Shown: positions 1 through 10,700 of the stretch, one piece after another | How the letters are laid out: each line of letters starts with the position of its first letter | Position numbering within the stretch: the stretch's first letter is position 1 | Assembly (NCBI RefSeq): GCF_000315625.1 | Contig: NW_005434622.1 | Coordinates: 343,242 to 407,241, forward strand | Origin: Guillardia theta CCMP2712 | Lineage: Eukaryota > Cryptophyceae > Pyrenomonadales > Geminigeraceae | Direction of reading: 5' to 3' | Length of the DNA: 64,000 bases | Program-made: the position numbers and the translations under genes | The notes under the pieces: model-generated | What the model was told of the DNA's origin: nothing | The model's input: only the letters and a program-made list of their open reading frames with translations | Database searches by the model: none

Positions 1-66
1 TCATCATCATCCTCATCCTCACCCTCCTCCTCCTCCTCCTCTCCTCCTCCTCCTCCTCCTTTCCTT
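1..66. repeat. CT-rich microsatellite at left edge
   Basis: Pyrimidine tract of TCATCC and CTCCTC units running off the left edge. It probably lies within an intron of the aldo/keto reductase gene that follows. Confidence 0.7.
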
Positions 67-167
67 TCCTTTCTCCTGTCCCTTGTCCCTCTCAGCCCCC
101 TCCCTTGCTCCCGATCTTCTCCTCTCCCGCTCCTACTGACTGATCTCGTAACTCCATCGGACTGCAG

Positions 168-791
168 GCAAGGCCCTCCAGCGTGGCATCCTGCGTCGGA
201 GCAGGTCGAGAAAAAGAAAATCAAATTTGCTGTGTGACAGTGTATGCAGATCAAGGAAAGATGTAGCAGAGCGGCGAAGTTCTGCCAGGAGAGGAACGTT
301 GACATTACAAGCCTGTCGCTGAAATTCTGCTTACAAGATGAAAGGTGAGCTGTCATCAGAATCAACATCCTTCGCAGTTTCTCCTTCTCTCTTCCTCCCA
401 CCCCTTTTGATAATCCTCATCCTCATCCTCATCCTCATCCTCATCCTCATCCTTTTTGTGATCATCACCATCCCCATCACTATCGCTACCACCATCTTTG
501 CATTCCAGTGACACCTTTCAAGGCTGCCGACGACGTTCATCTCCTTCGCTACTCAAGAGCACATGGAGGTGAGTGCCATCTGACCCGACGCGCCTGACAG
601 GAGTGAAGGCGAACTTGCGGACTGCGGTTGCGAGCATGACGAGGGAAGAGGAGGAGTGTCTGAAGCAGATGGGGGAGCTGCTGAACAGCGACATGAATCT
701 GTTTGTCCGGCATGTCAACGATGTTGGTTCTGACTGCACTGCCACAGGCATTGGGAAGGAGTGGAAATTACACGATACTGGCAGGAGTTAG
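168..791 (+). CDS. Aldo/keto reductase, L-galactose dehydrogenase-like (3' end)
   Basis: Only the C-terminal part is in the window. I reconstruct exons 168-204, 250-344, 523-568 and 609-791; every junction keeps frame and every intron is GT-AG (45, 178 and 40 nt). The peptide starts GPPAWHPASEQ, then RAAKFCQERNVDIT, RLPTTFISFATQ and ANLRTAVASM. This is the conserved C-terminal third of plant-type L-galactose dehydrogenases and related NAD(P)H aldo/keto reductases: a helix, the strand before the cofactor loop, then the helix that closes the barrel. L-galactose dehydrogenase makes L-galactono-lactone in ascorbate synthesis; another AKR of the same branch is possible. The catalytic Asp-Tyr-Lys-His residues would lie upstream, outside the window. 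Exons further left were not resolved. It converges with the BiP gene, with a 195-bp gap at 792-986 holding nothing else visible. Confidence 0.72.
411..453. repeat. (CATCCT)n hexanucleotide repeat in intron
   Basis: About seven perfect CATCCT units inside the 345-522 intron of the aldo/keto reductase gene. Confidence 0.85.
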
Positions 792-986
792 GAAAGAAGC
801 TTCTGTTAGAGAAGCTTTACAGGCAATGAACTCAGACCACAGGAACAAACGATACATGTGAACATAGATCAGCAGCTGTATACGGTTGTGTCACTGAAAC
901 AACACGTCGACAGAGGGCTCATGGAAGGAGAGCACAGTTTCAGAGTAACAACAACCCGTTCATTATTCAACCCAAATATTATAAGA

Positions 987-2975
987 TTACAACTCATCAT
1001 GATCTGGCATCTCCTCCTCCTCCTCGGCCGCTCCTCCCCCAGCTCCACCAGCTCCGCCAGCGGCATAGAGCTTGGACATGATCGGATTCACCACCTTCTC
1101 GACCTCCTTCTGCTTCTCATCGAAGTCTTCCTTCTCGGCCGAGGAGTTCTCGTCGATCCACTCGGTGGTGGTCTTGACAATCTCCTCGAGGGTCTCCTTA
1201 TCCTCATCGCTCAACTTGCCCTTGATCTTGTCCTCATCGTTGATGGTGTTCTTGATGTTGTAGATGTAGGACTCGATAGAGTTCTTGGCATCGATGCGCT
1301 CCTTCACCTTCTTGTCCTCCTCCTCGTACTCCTTGGCCTCCTGGACCATACGGTCGATCTCCTCCTGGCTCAGACGGCCCTTGTCGTTGGTGATGGTGAT
1401 CTTCTCACTCTTGCCAGTTCCCTTGTCCTCGGCAGACACCTGGAGGATGCCGTTGGCGTCGATCTCGAAGGTCACCTCGATCTGGGGGACACCGCGGGGA
1501 GCAGGGGGAAGGTTGGAGAGCTCGAACTTTCCGAGAAGATGGCAATCCTTAGTCATGGAACGCTCACCCTCAAACACCTGGATCAACACAGTGGGCTGGT
1601 TGTCCTGGGCAGTGGAGAAGGTCTGGGACTTCTTGGTGGGGATAACAGTGTTGCGGCCAATCAACTTGGTCAAGACGCCTCCGACAGTCTCGATACCGAG
1701 GGTGAGGGGGGTAACGTCCAGAAGGAGAAGGTCGGCAGTCTCCTTGCCACCCTCGCCGGAGAGGATACCTCCCTGAACGGCGGCACCGTAAGCGACAGCC
1801 TCATCCGGGTTGATTCCCTTGTTGGGCTCCTTGCCGTTGAAGTAGTCCTGGAGGAGCTGCTGAACCTTGGGGATACGGGTGGATCCTCCGACAAGAACGA
1901 GCTCGTCGACCTGGTTCTTCTTCAAGGAAGCGTCATCGAGAACCTTCTCGACGGGTCCAAGGGTCTTCTTGAAGAGATCCATGCAGAGCTCCTCGAACTT
2001 AGCGCGGGTGACGGTCTCACTAAGGTCGGATCCCTCGTAGAACCCTTCGATCTCAATACGCTGCTGATGAGTGTTGGAGAGAGCACGCTTGGCACGCTCG
2101 ACTTCGCGGCGAAGCTTCTGCACAGCCTTCTTGTCCTTGGAGGCATCCTTGCCGGACTTCTTCTTGAAGAGCTTGAGAACATAGTCCATTACACGACGAT
2201 CGAAGTCCTCTCCTCCCAAGTGAGTATCACCGTTGGTAGCAATAACCTCAAAGACTCCGTTGTCGATGGTAAGGAGGGAAACATCGAAGGTACCACCACC
2301 AAGATCGAACACGAGGATGTTCTTCTCTCCACCCTTGTTGTCAAGACCGTAGGCAATGGCAGCAGCGGTGGGCTCGTTGATGATACGGAGAACGTTCAAA
2401 CCAGAGATGGTACCGGCATCCTTAGTGGCCTGCCTCTGGGCATCGTTGAAGTATGCAGGAACGGTAACGACAGCGTTCTTGATCTCCTTGCCGAGGAATG
2501 CCTCAGCAGTCTCCTTCATCTTTGTGAGAACCATGGCGGAAATCTCCTCAGGAGAGTAAGTCTTCTTCTCTCCCCTGAACTTGACCTGGACGTATGGCTT
2601 GCCCCCCTGGTCAACGATATCGTAGGGAAGAAGCTTCTTGTCATGCTGAACAGTGGTATCGGTATACTTCCTGCCGATGAGGCGCTTGACGTCGAAGACA
2701 GTGTTCTCAGGGTTCAAGGCTCCCTGGTTCTTGGCGGCATCTCCGATCAACCTCTCGTCGTCGGTGAAGGCAACCCACGAAGGGGTGATACGGTTACCCT
2801 GATCGTTGGCAATGATCTCAACCTTGCCATTCTTGTACACACCTACGCAAGAGTAGGTGGTTCCAAGATCGATACCAATGGTGGTATCGACCTGACCCTC
2901 CTCAGCTGCTCTGACGCCCAGGCAAACTAGTGCCGCACAGGCTGCGAAAAACGCGACAGACCTCCGAGTGAACAT
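987..2975 (-). CDS. BiP: BiP/GRP78, ER-lumen Hsp70 chaperone
   Basis: A complete, intronless 662-residue Hsp70. The start is the ATG at 2975: it begins an ER signal peptide ([10 protein letters not shown], then a run of Ala/Cys/Leu/Val ending VRAAEE). The open frame continues upstream but would add an unrelated 58-residue extension. Landmarks: [13 protein letters not shown] (phosphate loop 1), [52 protein letters not shown], the interdomain linker [15 protein letters not shown], then the substrate-binding domain and helical lid. The C-terminus is a Gly/Ala-rich stretch, acidic residues and HDEL, the ER-retention signal. It is an ATP-driven folding and translocation chaperone of the ER lumen and a sensor partner in the unfolded-protein response. 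The lack of introns among intron-dense neighbours is typical of stress-induced Hsp70 genes. Likely regulatory sites are listed separately. Confidence 0.98.
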   Translation of the reverse strand: MFTRRSVAFFAACAALVCLGVRAAEEGQVDTTIGIDLGTTYSCVGVYKNGKVEIIANDQGNRITPSWVAFTDDERLIGDAAKNQGALNPENTVFDVKRLIGRKYTDTTVQHDKKLLPYDIVDQGGKPYVQVKFRGEKKTYSPEEISAMVLTKMKETAEAFLGKEIKNAVVTVPAYFNDAQRQATKDAGTISGLNVLRIINEPTAAAIAYGLDNKGGEKNILVFDLGGGTFDVSLLTIDNGVFEVIATNGDTHLGGEDFDRRVMDYVLKLFKKKSGKDASKDKKAVQKLRREVERAKRALSNTHQQRIEIEGFYEGSDLSETVTRAKFEELCMDLFKKTLGPVEKVLDDASLKKNQVDELVLVGGSTRIPKVQQLLQDYFNGKEPNKGINPDEAVAYGAAVQGGILSGEGGKETADLLLLDVTPLTLGIETVGGVLTKLIGRNTVIPTKKSQTFSTAQDNQPTVLIQVFEGERSMTKDCHLLGKFELSNLPPAPRGVPQIEVTFEIDANGILQVSAEDKGTGKSEKITITNDKGRLSQEEIDRMVQEAKEYEEEDKKVKERIDAKNSIESYIYNIKNTINDEDKIKGKLSDEDKETLEEIVKTTTEWIDENSSAEKEDFDEKQKEVEKVVNPIMSKLYAAGGAGGAGGGAAEEEEEMPDHDEL

Positions 2976-3109
2976 CGTAACCTTACGGCTACTCAACCTA
3001 CACAAAAACGTCGTTAGGGTCGGACTTTCCAAACAAAGAAAAGAACTGCAAAGAAGCCTCATGCATGCATGCAACACATCAAACAAATGTGCAAGTGCAG
3101 GAAAAAATG

Positions 3110-3122
3110 TTCCAGAACATTC
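3110..3122 (-). promoter_or_regulatory. Heat-shock element next to a CCAAT box, upstream of BiP
   Basis: TTCCAGAACATTC is a perfect three-unit nTTCnnGAAnnTTC heat-shock element, 135-147 nt upstream of the BiP ATG. ATTGG at 3124-3128 is a CCAAT box read on the BiP strand. Heat-shock factor binding is inferred from the motif only. Confidence 0.6.
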
Positions 3123-3225
3123 CATTGGACTCTCTATTCCCGGACACACTTTTCAAACGCAATCAGACTGAAAGCGAGCAACACGTGCAATGTACAAGTC
3201 TTGGATGAGCTTTCATTGAGAATTT

Positions 3226-3265
3226 CCGACAGCCAGGCATCTCAGGACCAATCAACCACACCACA
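3226..3265 (+). repeat. 40-bp perfect dispersed repeat, copy A
   Basis: Begins CCGACAGCCAGGCATC and ends CAACCACACCACA. It is identical, base for base, to 4250-4289. It lies about 250 bp upstream of the BiP start and contains a CCAAT. Copy B lies in the GC-rich island and abuts a palindrome. Confidence 0.95.
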
Positions 3266-3439
3266 GCAAATGGAGGCCACCCAAAAACAGGAGGCCGGCA
3301 AGAAACGAGGGGACGAAAGCTTTGCAATGGGAACATCAGCATGCAACACAAGGAGTATCATCTTCAGTGTGAAGCACAGGACACATTGATCGGGAGAGGA
3401 AACGCGGGGCAGCGGCGACATGCATCGCGGGAGGAGCAT

Positions 3440-4090
3440 GGCAGGTACCGGCGGGGGGGCTGACGGTAGTGGGATGGGGAGGGGGGGAAAGCTAAGCTAA
3501 GAGAACACGTGACCCCGGTCTAGCCACGTCAGAGGACACGTCATCTGTAACGACTTTTTGTACCGTCTTGTAACGACTGATCTGGAAGGTTCCGAGGGGG
3601 TGGGTAGAGGCAAGGGTGGGTACATCTAAAGGGATGAGAGGGGGGTACGATGGGGGTAAATAGGGGTAGTTGCTGTTCGGGCTTGAGTTCCATCAGGGCA
3701 GGCGCTGCCCCTACCCCCAAAGGTTTTCTCGTGCAAGAGGTTGAAAATGGGTACGGGTGGTTTAGAGATGTCAAAATAGGGGTTATTTATCTGCATTCCT
3801 TGGGAAATGATAGGGTTCGGTTCTTTCGTCTGAAAAAAATGTGGGTGGGGTGACACTTCTAATACATGGGGTGGGTGATGAAGGGTATAAAGAAGTCAAG
3901 CCAAGCCGTTTGTGGGAATTTGGGGTAGGGGTGAGGTGGGAGGCAGGAAAAGTGGGTACTTTTATGGGAGAATGGAGGGGTCAAGTAGGTGATTCTTGGG
4001 TGGCCAGTGGCTAGGTGTGGACCAAGCAGTACCCTGTTATTTCTTGGATATTGATGGGTAGGGTAGTTTAGAGAAGTTTAGAGAAGTTCA
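3440..4090 (+). repeat. G-run array (GGGGTGGGTA-type), upstream of BiP
   Basis: Irregular clusters of 3-7 G separated by 10-40 bp, with recurring words GGGGTGGG, GGGGTAG and GGGTACG. Being G-rich on this strand, it is C-rich on the BiP sense strand. No ORF in it looks coding. Similar arrays occur at 23.1, 32.1 (inverted), 53.6 and 60.3 kb. Confidence 0.75.
3506..3543 (-). promoter_or_regulatory. Cluster of ACGT-core motifs (UPRE-like) upstream of BiP
   Basis: Three ACGT cores in 38 bp: CACGTG at 3506-3511, CCACGTCA at 3524-3531 and CACGTCA at 3537-3543. On the BiP strand the last two read TGACGTGG and TGACGTG, the mammalian/plant unfolded-protein-response element core recognised by XBP1/ATF6-type bZIP factors. 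They lie about 530-570 nt upstream of the start. Function is inferred from motif match and gene identity. Confidence 0.4.
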
Positions 4091-4109
4091 GAGAATTCAC
4101 TACTACACC

Positions 4110-4690
4110 GGGCCATTATTATTAGTTACCGTAATCGGCACTCGCACCAGCCCGCGGCGGCCACACTGAGCCGGGCGGCTCCGAGCACCGTGCACGGTGA
4201 CCGTCACTGCCGTCCGGGCCGCCCGGAATCGGACTGTCTCCGAGACAGTCCGACAGCCAGGCATCTCAGGACCAATCAACCACACCACACCATCGGGGCG
4301 CCTTGCCTCCAGGCTCCCTCAGCCGCTGAGCGCGGCCGCACCGTGGCACATGGCAGGCCGACGGTCCGACGGTGAGCCCGGCCGCGCGCCGCGCGCCGCG
4401 CGGCCCCCGTCGGGCGGCTGCCACCGTCACGGACGTCGCCGGAGGGCGGCCGCCCGGCCGCCGGGGTGAAGCCACTGCGCGGCGGCGGCTGCCACGGTGC
4501 ACCCGCCGGAGTCCCGGGCCTACTGCGGCCGCGCCGCAGCGCGGCACGCCGCCACCACCGTCACCGTCCGATCGGACGGTGCGGCACCCGGGCCGCCGGG
4601 CGGCACCGTGGCACCCAGTGACCGTCCGACCCGAGTCGGTCACCCGGGCCCCGGCGGTGCGCCAGCCGGTGCGCGGCCAGGCCTGAGGGA
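4110..4690. repeat. GC-rich palindromic island 1
   Basis: About 580 bp almost without AA or TT dinucleotides, built from words such as GTCCGAC, GTCAC, CACGGTG, GGCCGCC and CCGGGCC. It holds an 11-bp-arm inverted repeat at 4230-4252 (1-nt centre) and an 18-bp perfect palindrome at 4563-4580 (centre GATC). Copy B of the 40-bp repeat lies in it. Long ORFs here exist on both strands and reflect composition, not coding. Confidence 0.75.
4250..4289 (+). repeat. 40-bp perfect dispersed repeat, copy B
   Basis: Identical to 3226-3265. Its left end begins within the right arm of the 4230-4252 inverted repeat, so the palindrome and the repeat overlap by three bases. Confidence 0.95.
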
Positions 4691-4721
4691 ATGAGGGGGA
4701 TGTGTCCAACGGCTAGTCACA

Positions 4722-7002
4722 ATGGTTTTGGAAAGAATGGACCGTCAGGACTGGCGTCAGAGGCGTGGGGGAGCCTTGGATGGCCCAGAAGCCAGCATGA
4801 GGAGGCCTAGCTCTTCCCTGTCTATGGTGAGAAGAAGGTCATCTGAGGTCCTGCCTCCTCGTCCTTCTACCTCTCTGTCGGGCAGTCTCCATCCCCGCAA
4901 ACTAAGGAGCTCGGAGGACATAGATAACTTAGACTTGAACGACATGGCCAGCTTGCTGCTGGACTCTCCTGGTCGATCTGGAACGAGCTCTCTTGAGACA
5001 GAGCTGGAGAGAGGACTGATAGAGGACTACCGCAGCTCGAACCTTCATACGAAGCTGAAGAGAGCCCCCTCAAGATCAACTTCAAGTCAACGGGGTAGGC
5101 GCGAGGGCACTTCGCACGTCTTTCAGACGGAAGTTGAAGTTTTGGAGGCTAGAGTCAAGCAAGTTATGAAGTCTGGTAGGATTGACTTGCAGCTTCGATA
5201 TGATGGTGATCCGATGCATCTTTCCTGCAGGATGGAAGCAAGAACAAGATGAACAAACGAGCATCAGACAAATAGAAAAAAGATTGAACTCACTACAAAA
5301 GGAATCTTTCCAGACAAAAAAACGTCTAAATCAAGATATCACCGTAGCCAAGAACGAATCTCGGAGCATTCTTAGACAGAAGGTGAGATCAGGGCTGATA
5401 CATTTGCTTTGCGGAATGATCCTGGTCATGACAGGTGAAGCAAGTAAAGCAAGCTCGTCAGGAGCTAAGGTTTGAGAAAGGAAAGTGCCTCATCCAACTT
5501 ACGTTGAACCCTTGCAGCGATCACATCGCTCTGCTCCAGGAAGGACCAAGAAGCCGTTCAGGAGGTGGGCAACGGTCTCCCGTTCCAACGTGTCTGAAAA
5601 AGCTCTGTCTGTAGGAGGTCCCCCCGTGGACGATAGGCTGAAAAACTTGGAGAGTGAGTTGCGGGCTATTCAGGCAAAGGTCATTCAATCTTAGGCAATC
5701 GATGTTGCTGATTGCCTTTGTATCCAGAAGAAGCTGGCTTTATCACAGATCACAGCTATGAGAAGGGAGTTGTCGAGCCAAGACGCATCCCAATCCGTGA
5801 TCGAGCTTCAATCGGTTCACGAGCCATCTGCGGGGCATATAGGAGATGTCGAAGAGCTATACTCGTTCCTTCATGAGAAAGCTCTCAGCTTTGCAGACTC
5901 AGGAAGAAATCAAGAAGGAGATCAGTCTCTTCACATCACCGACCTCTCTTCCGTCAAGGGAGAGCAGTCGACTGATCTGTCTAGAGCAACAGCAACAGCT
6001 TTCTCAGAAGAAGACGCGCAGTCTTGGCTACAACCTGTTCTCACTGCGAAGTCTTACCTCAGCCTCATCAAGTCGCTCGGCTTCCACTATCACATTGAGA
6101 AGGGCGCGGCACTGTTTGCCTTCTCGATGTGGGCTCGTTCGAATGCTACGGAAGGGGAAGATGTCAAGTCAGAATGGCGCCTGACTTTCTTGCAGTTCTG
6201 TGAGGTATATCAGTTGCAGTTGAGCGGTGTTGTTCTTGAGTTTCACGTGCAGTGTATCAAAGACATGCTGGAGGCATCCGAGATCAGTTCGATCGGGTCG
6301 GTGCAAGCACACGCACTGAAAGCGATGATCAAACGCATGAAGGTCTGGTGCTTATGGAGGTTCTGAGCATGAGCTTGACTTTTCACTTTCTAGGGGCGAC
6401 TGAGTGGAAATTCCTCCACCCGTCCTCAACAAGAGAGAAGATCTCGGGGGAAGAGTCAGACCAAGACGTCCCATTACGCGTTCTTATCACAGCATGATTC
6501 AGCTTTCAAGGGGTCGTTGACCACGAGCAAGCTTGTCAAGCATGAAAGTACTGTCGAATGGGAGCTGTGGAAGCTGATGAAGCAATCTGGTGAGGCTGCT
6601 CGGCATGTTTGGGCCCTCTTACAAGCAGCAGGGCTCCTCGACACGGACATGGAGGGAGCAAGTGGAAGGCGGAGAAATCCATCGGATCAGCTTGCCAGGA
6701 TCATCCCCACCGTCTCTTCTGCTCCCGTCTTCTCTAAGAAGAGAATCTCCGTGATGTTTGCAGAGGATGCAGAGACCGCTGACTCGTCCGACACCTCACG
6801 CAAGAGCAGCCCCAAGGTTCGCAAGACTGTCTCCGCTGCCGAGCCACTCCTCCTGACCTCATCCGTGTAGGCAAATCCCAATGGAAGAGAGGAGGATGAA
6901 ACGTCCTTCCGGCCGAACCCTGAGTACTGGAGGTTGAGGCAGGTGAGCTCCATGTCAAGTTTCATGATGGACAATCAGCAAGTTGATTCCGAGGCTCTAT
7001 GA
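4722..7002 (+). CDS. Unrecognised Ser/Arg-rich and coiled-coil protein, multi-exon
   Basis: I do not recognise the family. The ATG at 4722 opens a first exon to about 5191 rich in Ser, Arg and Pro (RRPSSSLSMVRRR), which looks disordered and phosphorylatable. After a GT-AG intron a heptad-like segment follows (SIRQIEKRLNSLQKE), then further helical exons (LKNLESELRAIQAK) and a globular-looking exon around 5760-6340 with AQSWLQPVLTAKSYLSL and YLSLIKSLGFHYHIE. A TAG at 6868-6870 is the end of a 54-nt GT-AG intron, not a stop; the frame resumes (ANPNGREEDE) and ends at TGA 7000-7002. The intron set near 5390-5520 is ambiguous. A cytoskeletal or scaffold role would be a guess. Confidence 0.6.
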
Positions 7003-7289
7003 TCGTTCTAGTAGCCTTGGGGTCCCTCTTATACAACCTCACGCTTTCCTTCAGGAGTTCGCGTACAGAAAGACTGCAATCGACCTTGACGCTCATTAGT
7101 TCGACTCATGCACTGAGCCCGGCAAGTTGACTCATGTCACAGTGTTGTAATGTAAATTGATGTTAAATATGTTGGATTCTCACTGGCATGTCGGATTCGG
7201 GAGTGTTCCTTACCAAGTTTTCTATCGGATGATATGCTCAGAAAGCCCACAACTTGTCGCTGATGATTCCTGATTCGATCTCAGCGACT

Positions 7290-7600
7290 AACTTGCAGCC
7301 GGGGGCTTGGCAACCCCGGGCTCGGGCAGGGCCGCGCCACCGTCAGGCTGCTCGACCAACTTAGTAAGCCGCGCGGAAGTGAGTCTTGATAGGTAAAATC
7401 AAGTTGGTCACTCTGTCAAAGTCAAAGACTGGTCTCACTGTACCTTTGAGTAAAAGTCTCCCAGGCCACTCCAAGTGGCGGCCACCGTGACTGAAAGTTG
7501 GAGCAGGCCCGGGCCCCGCCGGGCCGCCGTTCCGTGCAAGCGGCCGGATGTAACGGTCGCAACGACATGGCAGTTTAGCGCCGCCCCACCCACTCGTACG
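7290..7600. repeat. GC-rich island 2, upstream of the 7.8-kb gene
   Basis: Shorter island with CCCCGGGCTCGGGC, GGGCCCCGCCGGG and GGCCACCGTGACTGAA. The last word, minus its first G, recurs at about 38.9 kb. The stretch 7003-7290 before it is AT-balanced with nothing recognisable; the island ends about 190 bp before the next ATG. Confidence 0.6.
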
Positions 7601-7791
7601 TTCATGGCGAATCCGAGGAGGTCAGAGGAGGAAGACGAAGAGGGGAGGAAGGACAGCGATGGGGGAGAGGGCAAGCAAGGGAGGAGGGGAGGAGGCAGCA
7701 CTGAAGGCTGTCGTGGCGTTGAAGAGAGGCAGACTATTGTAATGCGGAGATAGCTTCCGTGTGGTACGCATTTACAAGCCTCTCAACCAAC

Positions 7792-10700
7792 ATGGAGAGG
7801 GGCAACGAGGAAGACGACAAGGACGATGACATCTTCGGCTTCAGCACCTCCAAGAGAGTGTCCGAGGAAGCCCTGCAGCGACTGAGGAAGCAGAACGAGC
7901 TGAATGCTCGAGAGGCCTTGAAGAAACTAAGGGAGGGTGGATATGACAGGCTGCCGCGTATCAGACGGAGCGAAACGAAGGGTCCTGTGAAGCCGCTCCC
8001 TGCCACAAAACGGAAGAAGAGCGATTCGCTAAGGTCTAGCACGCCCTCTGAAGTCAGGAACGCAGCAAAGCGAGACATCTTCATTCTAGACAGGCTGAGC
8101 ACTTTCGCTCAATCTCGGGCGGCATCGTCGTTTGATGGCGTCCTCTCATCTTCACAAGACCCGACAGAAGACACTTTCCAACCTGAAACTGAAGCTGTGC
8201 TGAGACTCCTGGACTGGCAGAAGGACTGCAGACGGAAGGGCCTGGATGTAAGTTTGGACTGTGGATACCTTTGGATGTGTGAATGGGAACAACAGGTTCT
8301 TCCTATCTTGACCTCTGATTGTATGTCGTTATTCGACAAGGAAGCTAGGATCATGAAGCATGCTCTCAAGAAGCACAACGTGCGCACGAGTGAGGGCCCC
8401 TGGCTTGCCTGACGTTGCTGCAGGTCATCCTGCAAGACTACCTTAGCAAGGGGGGGGGTGAGTGCTCTTCCGAAAGCTCTCGTCCTCATGATCGGATGGT
8501 AGGCAAGAAAGATGCAGCAGCCGATGGCAGCGACGTGAAGAAGGGAGGAGCAACGAATGGCTCGGAGAAGAACAAGGAAGGTTTGAAGCGATCCCTTCAA
8601 GTCAAAGGGCTGCAGGAAGAAGCCATCAGGCTTCGCAAGCAGTGCCTACATGCAGGTGCGAACTGATTGTGCTGGAGCGTGGAGGAGACGATGCTCGTAT
8701 TGTGATGGTCTTGCACCCACAGCGAAGCTCGGAGGCATCCGCCGCTACTCGACAGCAGCGAGCAGTGAGAACAATTTGCTCTTCCTTGACTTGAATGCCT
8801 CGTCGATCCCTCAGGTGAGCTAGAGACAAACTTTCTTCTTCTGATTCTCTACAGAAATACAAGACACTCCTGGGAGTCCTCGCGAGCTTGCTCGAGCCCG
8901 GATCGAACTTGGAGGCTGATGAGAAGAAGGTACACTGAGCCAGAAACCATCGTCTGAGGGTGAGCAAGATTGGTAGGATGAAGGGGCGAAGTACCTTGAC
9001 AAAGACGAGATACAAGTCAAGAAGATGATGATGGAGATGTCAGCCAAGGGATCCAAGGATGGTGCCAGGTGTTGTTCCTGCAGCAACCGCTCGTTTCCTT
9101 GACAAGTCGCAGGAGACTGAAGAGTGCGAGGAAGAAGCGGAAGCTCTCAAAGCAGGGAAAGGCGAGCACAAAGGTGTTGCATCCTGCTTCGAGACTCTTA
9201 GTCTGCTCACGACTGCTCCGAGCAGAGCGCGTCCTTCGACTCGCTATCCGGATCGGAATCCAAGACAGAGGCAGAGAATGTCTGTTGAGCCTTACGATCG
9301 ATCTCCGCTCCATCTGAATTCTTGGCAAGGTGGATAGTGACTTCGAAGGGGTCTTGAGCCGGATTCATGCCAACTACGCGGATAAGATTCGCAACCTACC
9401 GAGCGAGAGGAACTCCCTGGAGGTGATGAATGCTCGAGGGCCCGGAGGAGCTTGACCTCCCCTACAGGCTCGCCTTGAGCAGTTGAAGAAGAAGAACGAG
9501 TTGCTCCTCCTAGGATCCCAGGGTGAGTTGGAGGACCTCTCGCTTCCTTCCTTGCAGTGACAGGATGGAACAGGAGCTCGGGGAAGAGATAGTGGGTCTC
9601 CCTACAGTCGGAGTATAAGGACGAATGTGAGGAGGGAGCAAGTGGGGCGAACGGAGCAGAACAGTGCTGCTGTCGCGGTCGACTCAGACTGGATCCAGCA
9701 AGTTCTTCTTGAGGTCTCAGAGTCGTCGGAGGACGACAGCTCGAGGCTGCAGGAGGCCAGCGTCAAGCTCGCCGACCACCTGGCGAAGTACCGGGACGAG
9801 GAGGTGTTCAAGGAGAGACTGCAGGAGGGTGAGTCAATGCTGCTCAACATCAAGAGCATGATGGAGACGCTGCACAAGACGCAGGGGAGGGAGCAGGTGG
9901 GGATGACGCAGGAGATGATCGCTAACGAGGTCAAGAAGCTGAGAAAGCATGTGGTGGTGGAGGTCAGAGAGATCTACCAGGACATCTCCAAGGCCCGTGA
10001 GCTCCTCCTCAAGGCCTCTGAGCTCGCCCTGGGCACGGAGAGTCTGCGGCAAGACGCACAGAGGCTGATCATGAACGCTGAGAGCCGGACGATAGCGCTA
10101 AGGACCTCCTTCCGAGCGAGGAACGACCTCCGACTTGACTTCCTCTCCCAGCCCCTCCAGGATTTCCTGACCGAGACCACCTCTGCTCAGACCCTGTACG
10201 ATCGAGCGAGGATCGAGGCCGTGAAAGCCAAGACGGAGATGATGGAGGTGGAGGCAAGGAGGGCAAGGGAGCGAGCGGCCCGGCGGGAACGGATCTTGCA
10301 GCAAGGAGGAGCTGCTTCGTCACTTGACATGAGCCGCACGGACGAGGAGCTGTCCCTCCTGTTGGAGGATGAGAGGCACCTGCTGAACGCTCTGCTGGAG
10401 GAGGTGGTGGAGATCAACGAATCGATCGACCAGGCCTACGAGAAGCTCGAGAGCACGAAGAGCGCAGAGGATAGCGAGATGGGAAGAGCTGCCGACATGG
10501 CGGAACGAGCTCAGAAGCAGCTGGAGGACGCCTTGTACCGCATGAAGGTCTACAGGAAGCAGCTTTTCAGCGACAAGGTGAAGCCCATTCGCCATGCCCT
10601 CCCCGTCCACCTCCGCAACATCATGAGCGCCAAGTTTCCGATGCTGCAGCTGTGGAGGGAGGGGCTGACGGAGCTGACGGTGTGCGAAGCCATCTACGGC

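Noticed and set aside
858-2930. Long + strand ORF opposite BiP as a separate gene
   Set aside because: Its translation is a Leu/Gly/Asp-rich shadow of the BiP codons with no domain. Antisense openness is expected opposite strongly codon-biased Hsp70.
3163-3439. Short ORFs upstream of BiP that share a peptide with ORFs near 4.2 kb
   Set aside because: The shared peptide comes from the 40-bp DNA repeat in promoter DNA; no start, splicing or composition supports coding.
4266-4709. Arg/Gly/Pro-rich ORFs in the GC islands (also 21.2-21.8, 38.6-39.1 and 55.1-55.4 kb)
   Set aside because: Both strands are open to similar length and the translations are compositional. Palindromes and lack of A/T explain the absence of stops.
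6868-6870. TAG readthrough or selenocysteine-like recoding in the 4.7-kb gene
   Set aside because: A 54-nt GT-AG intron ending in this TAG restores the frame, so no recoding is needed.
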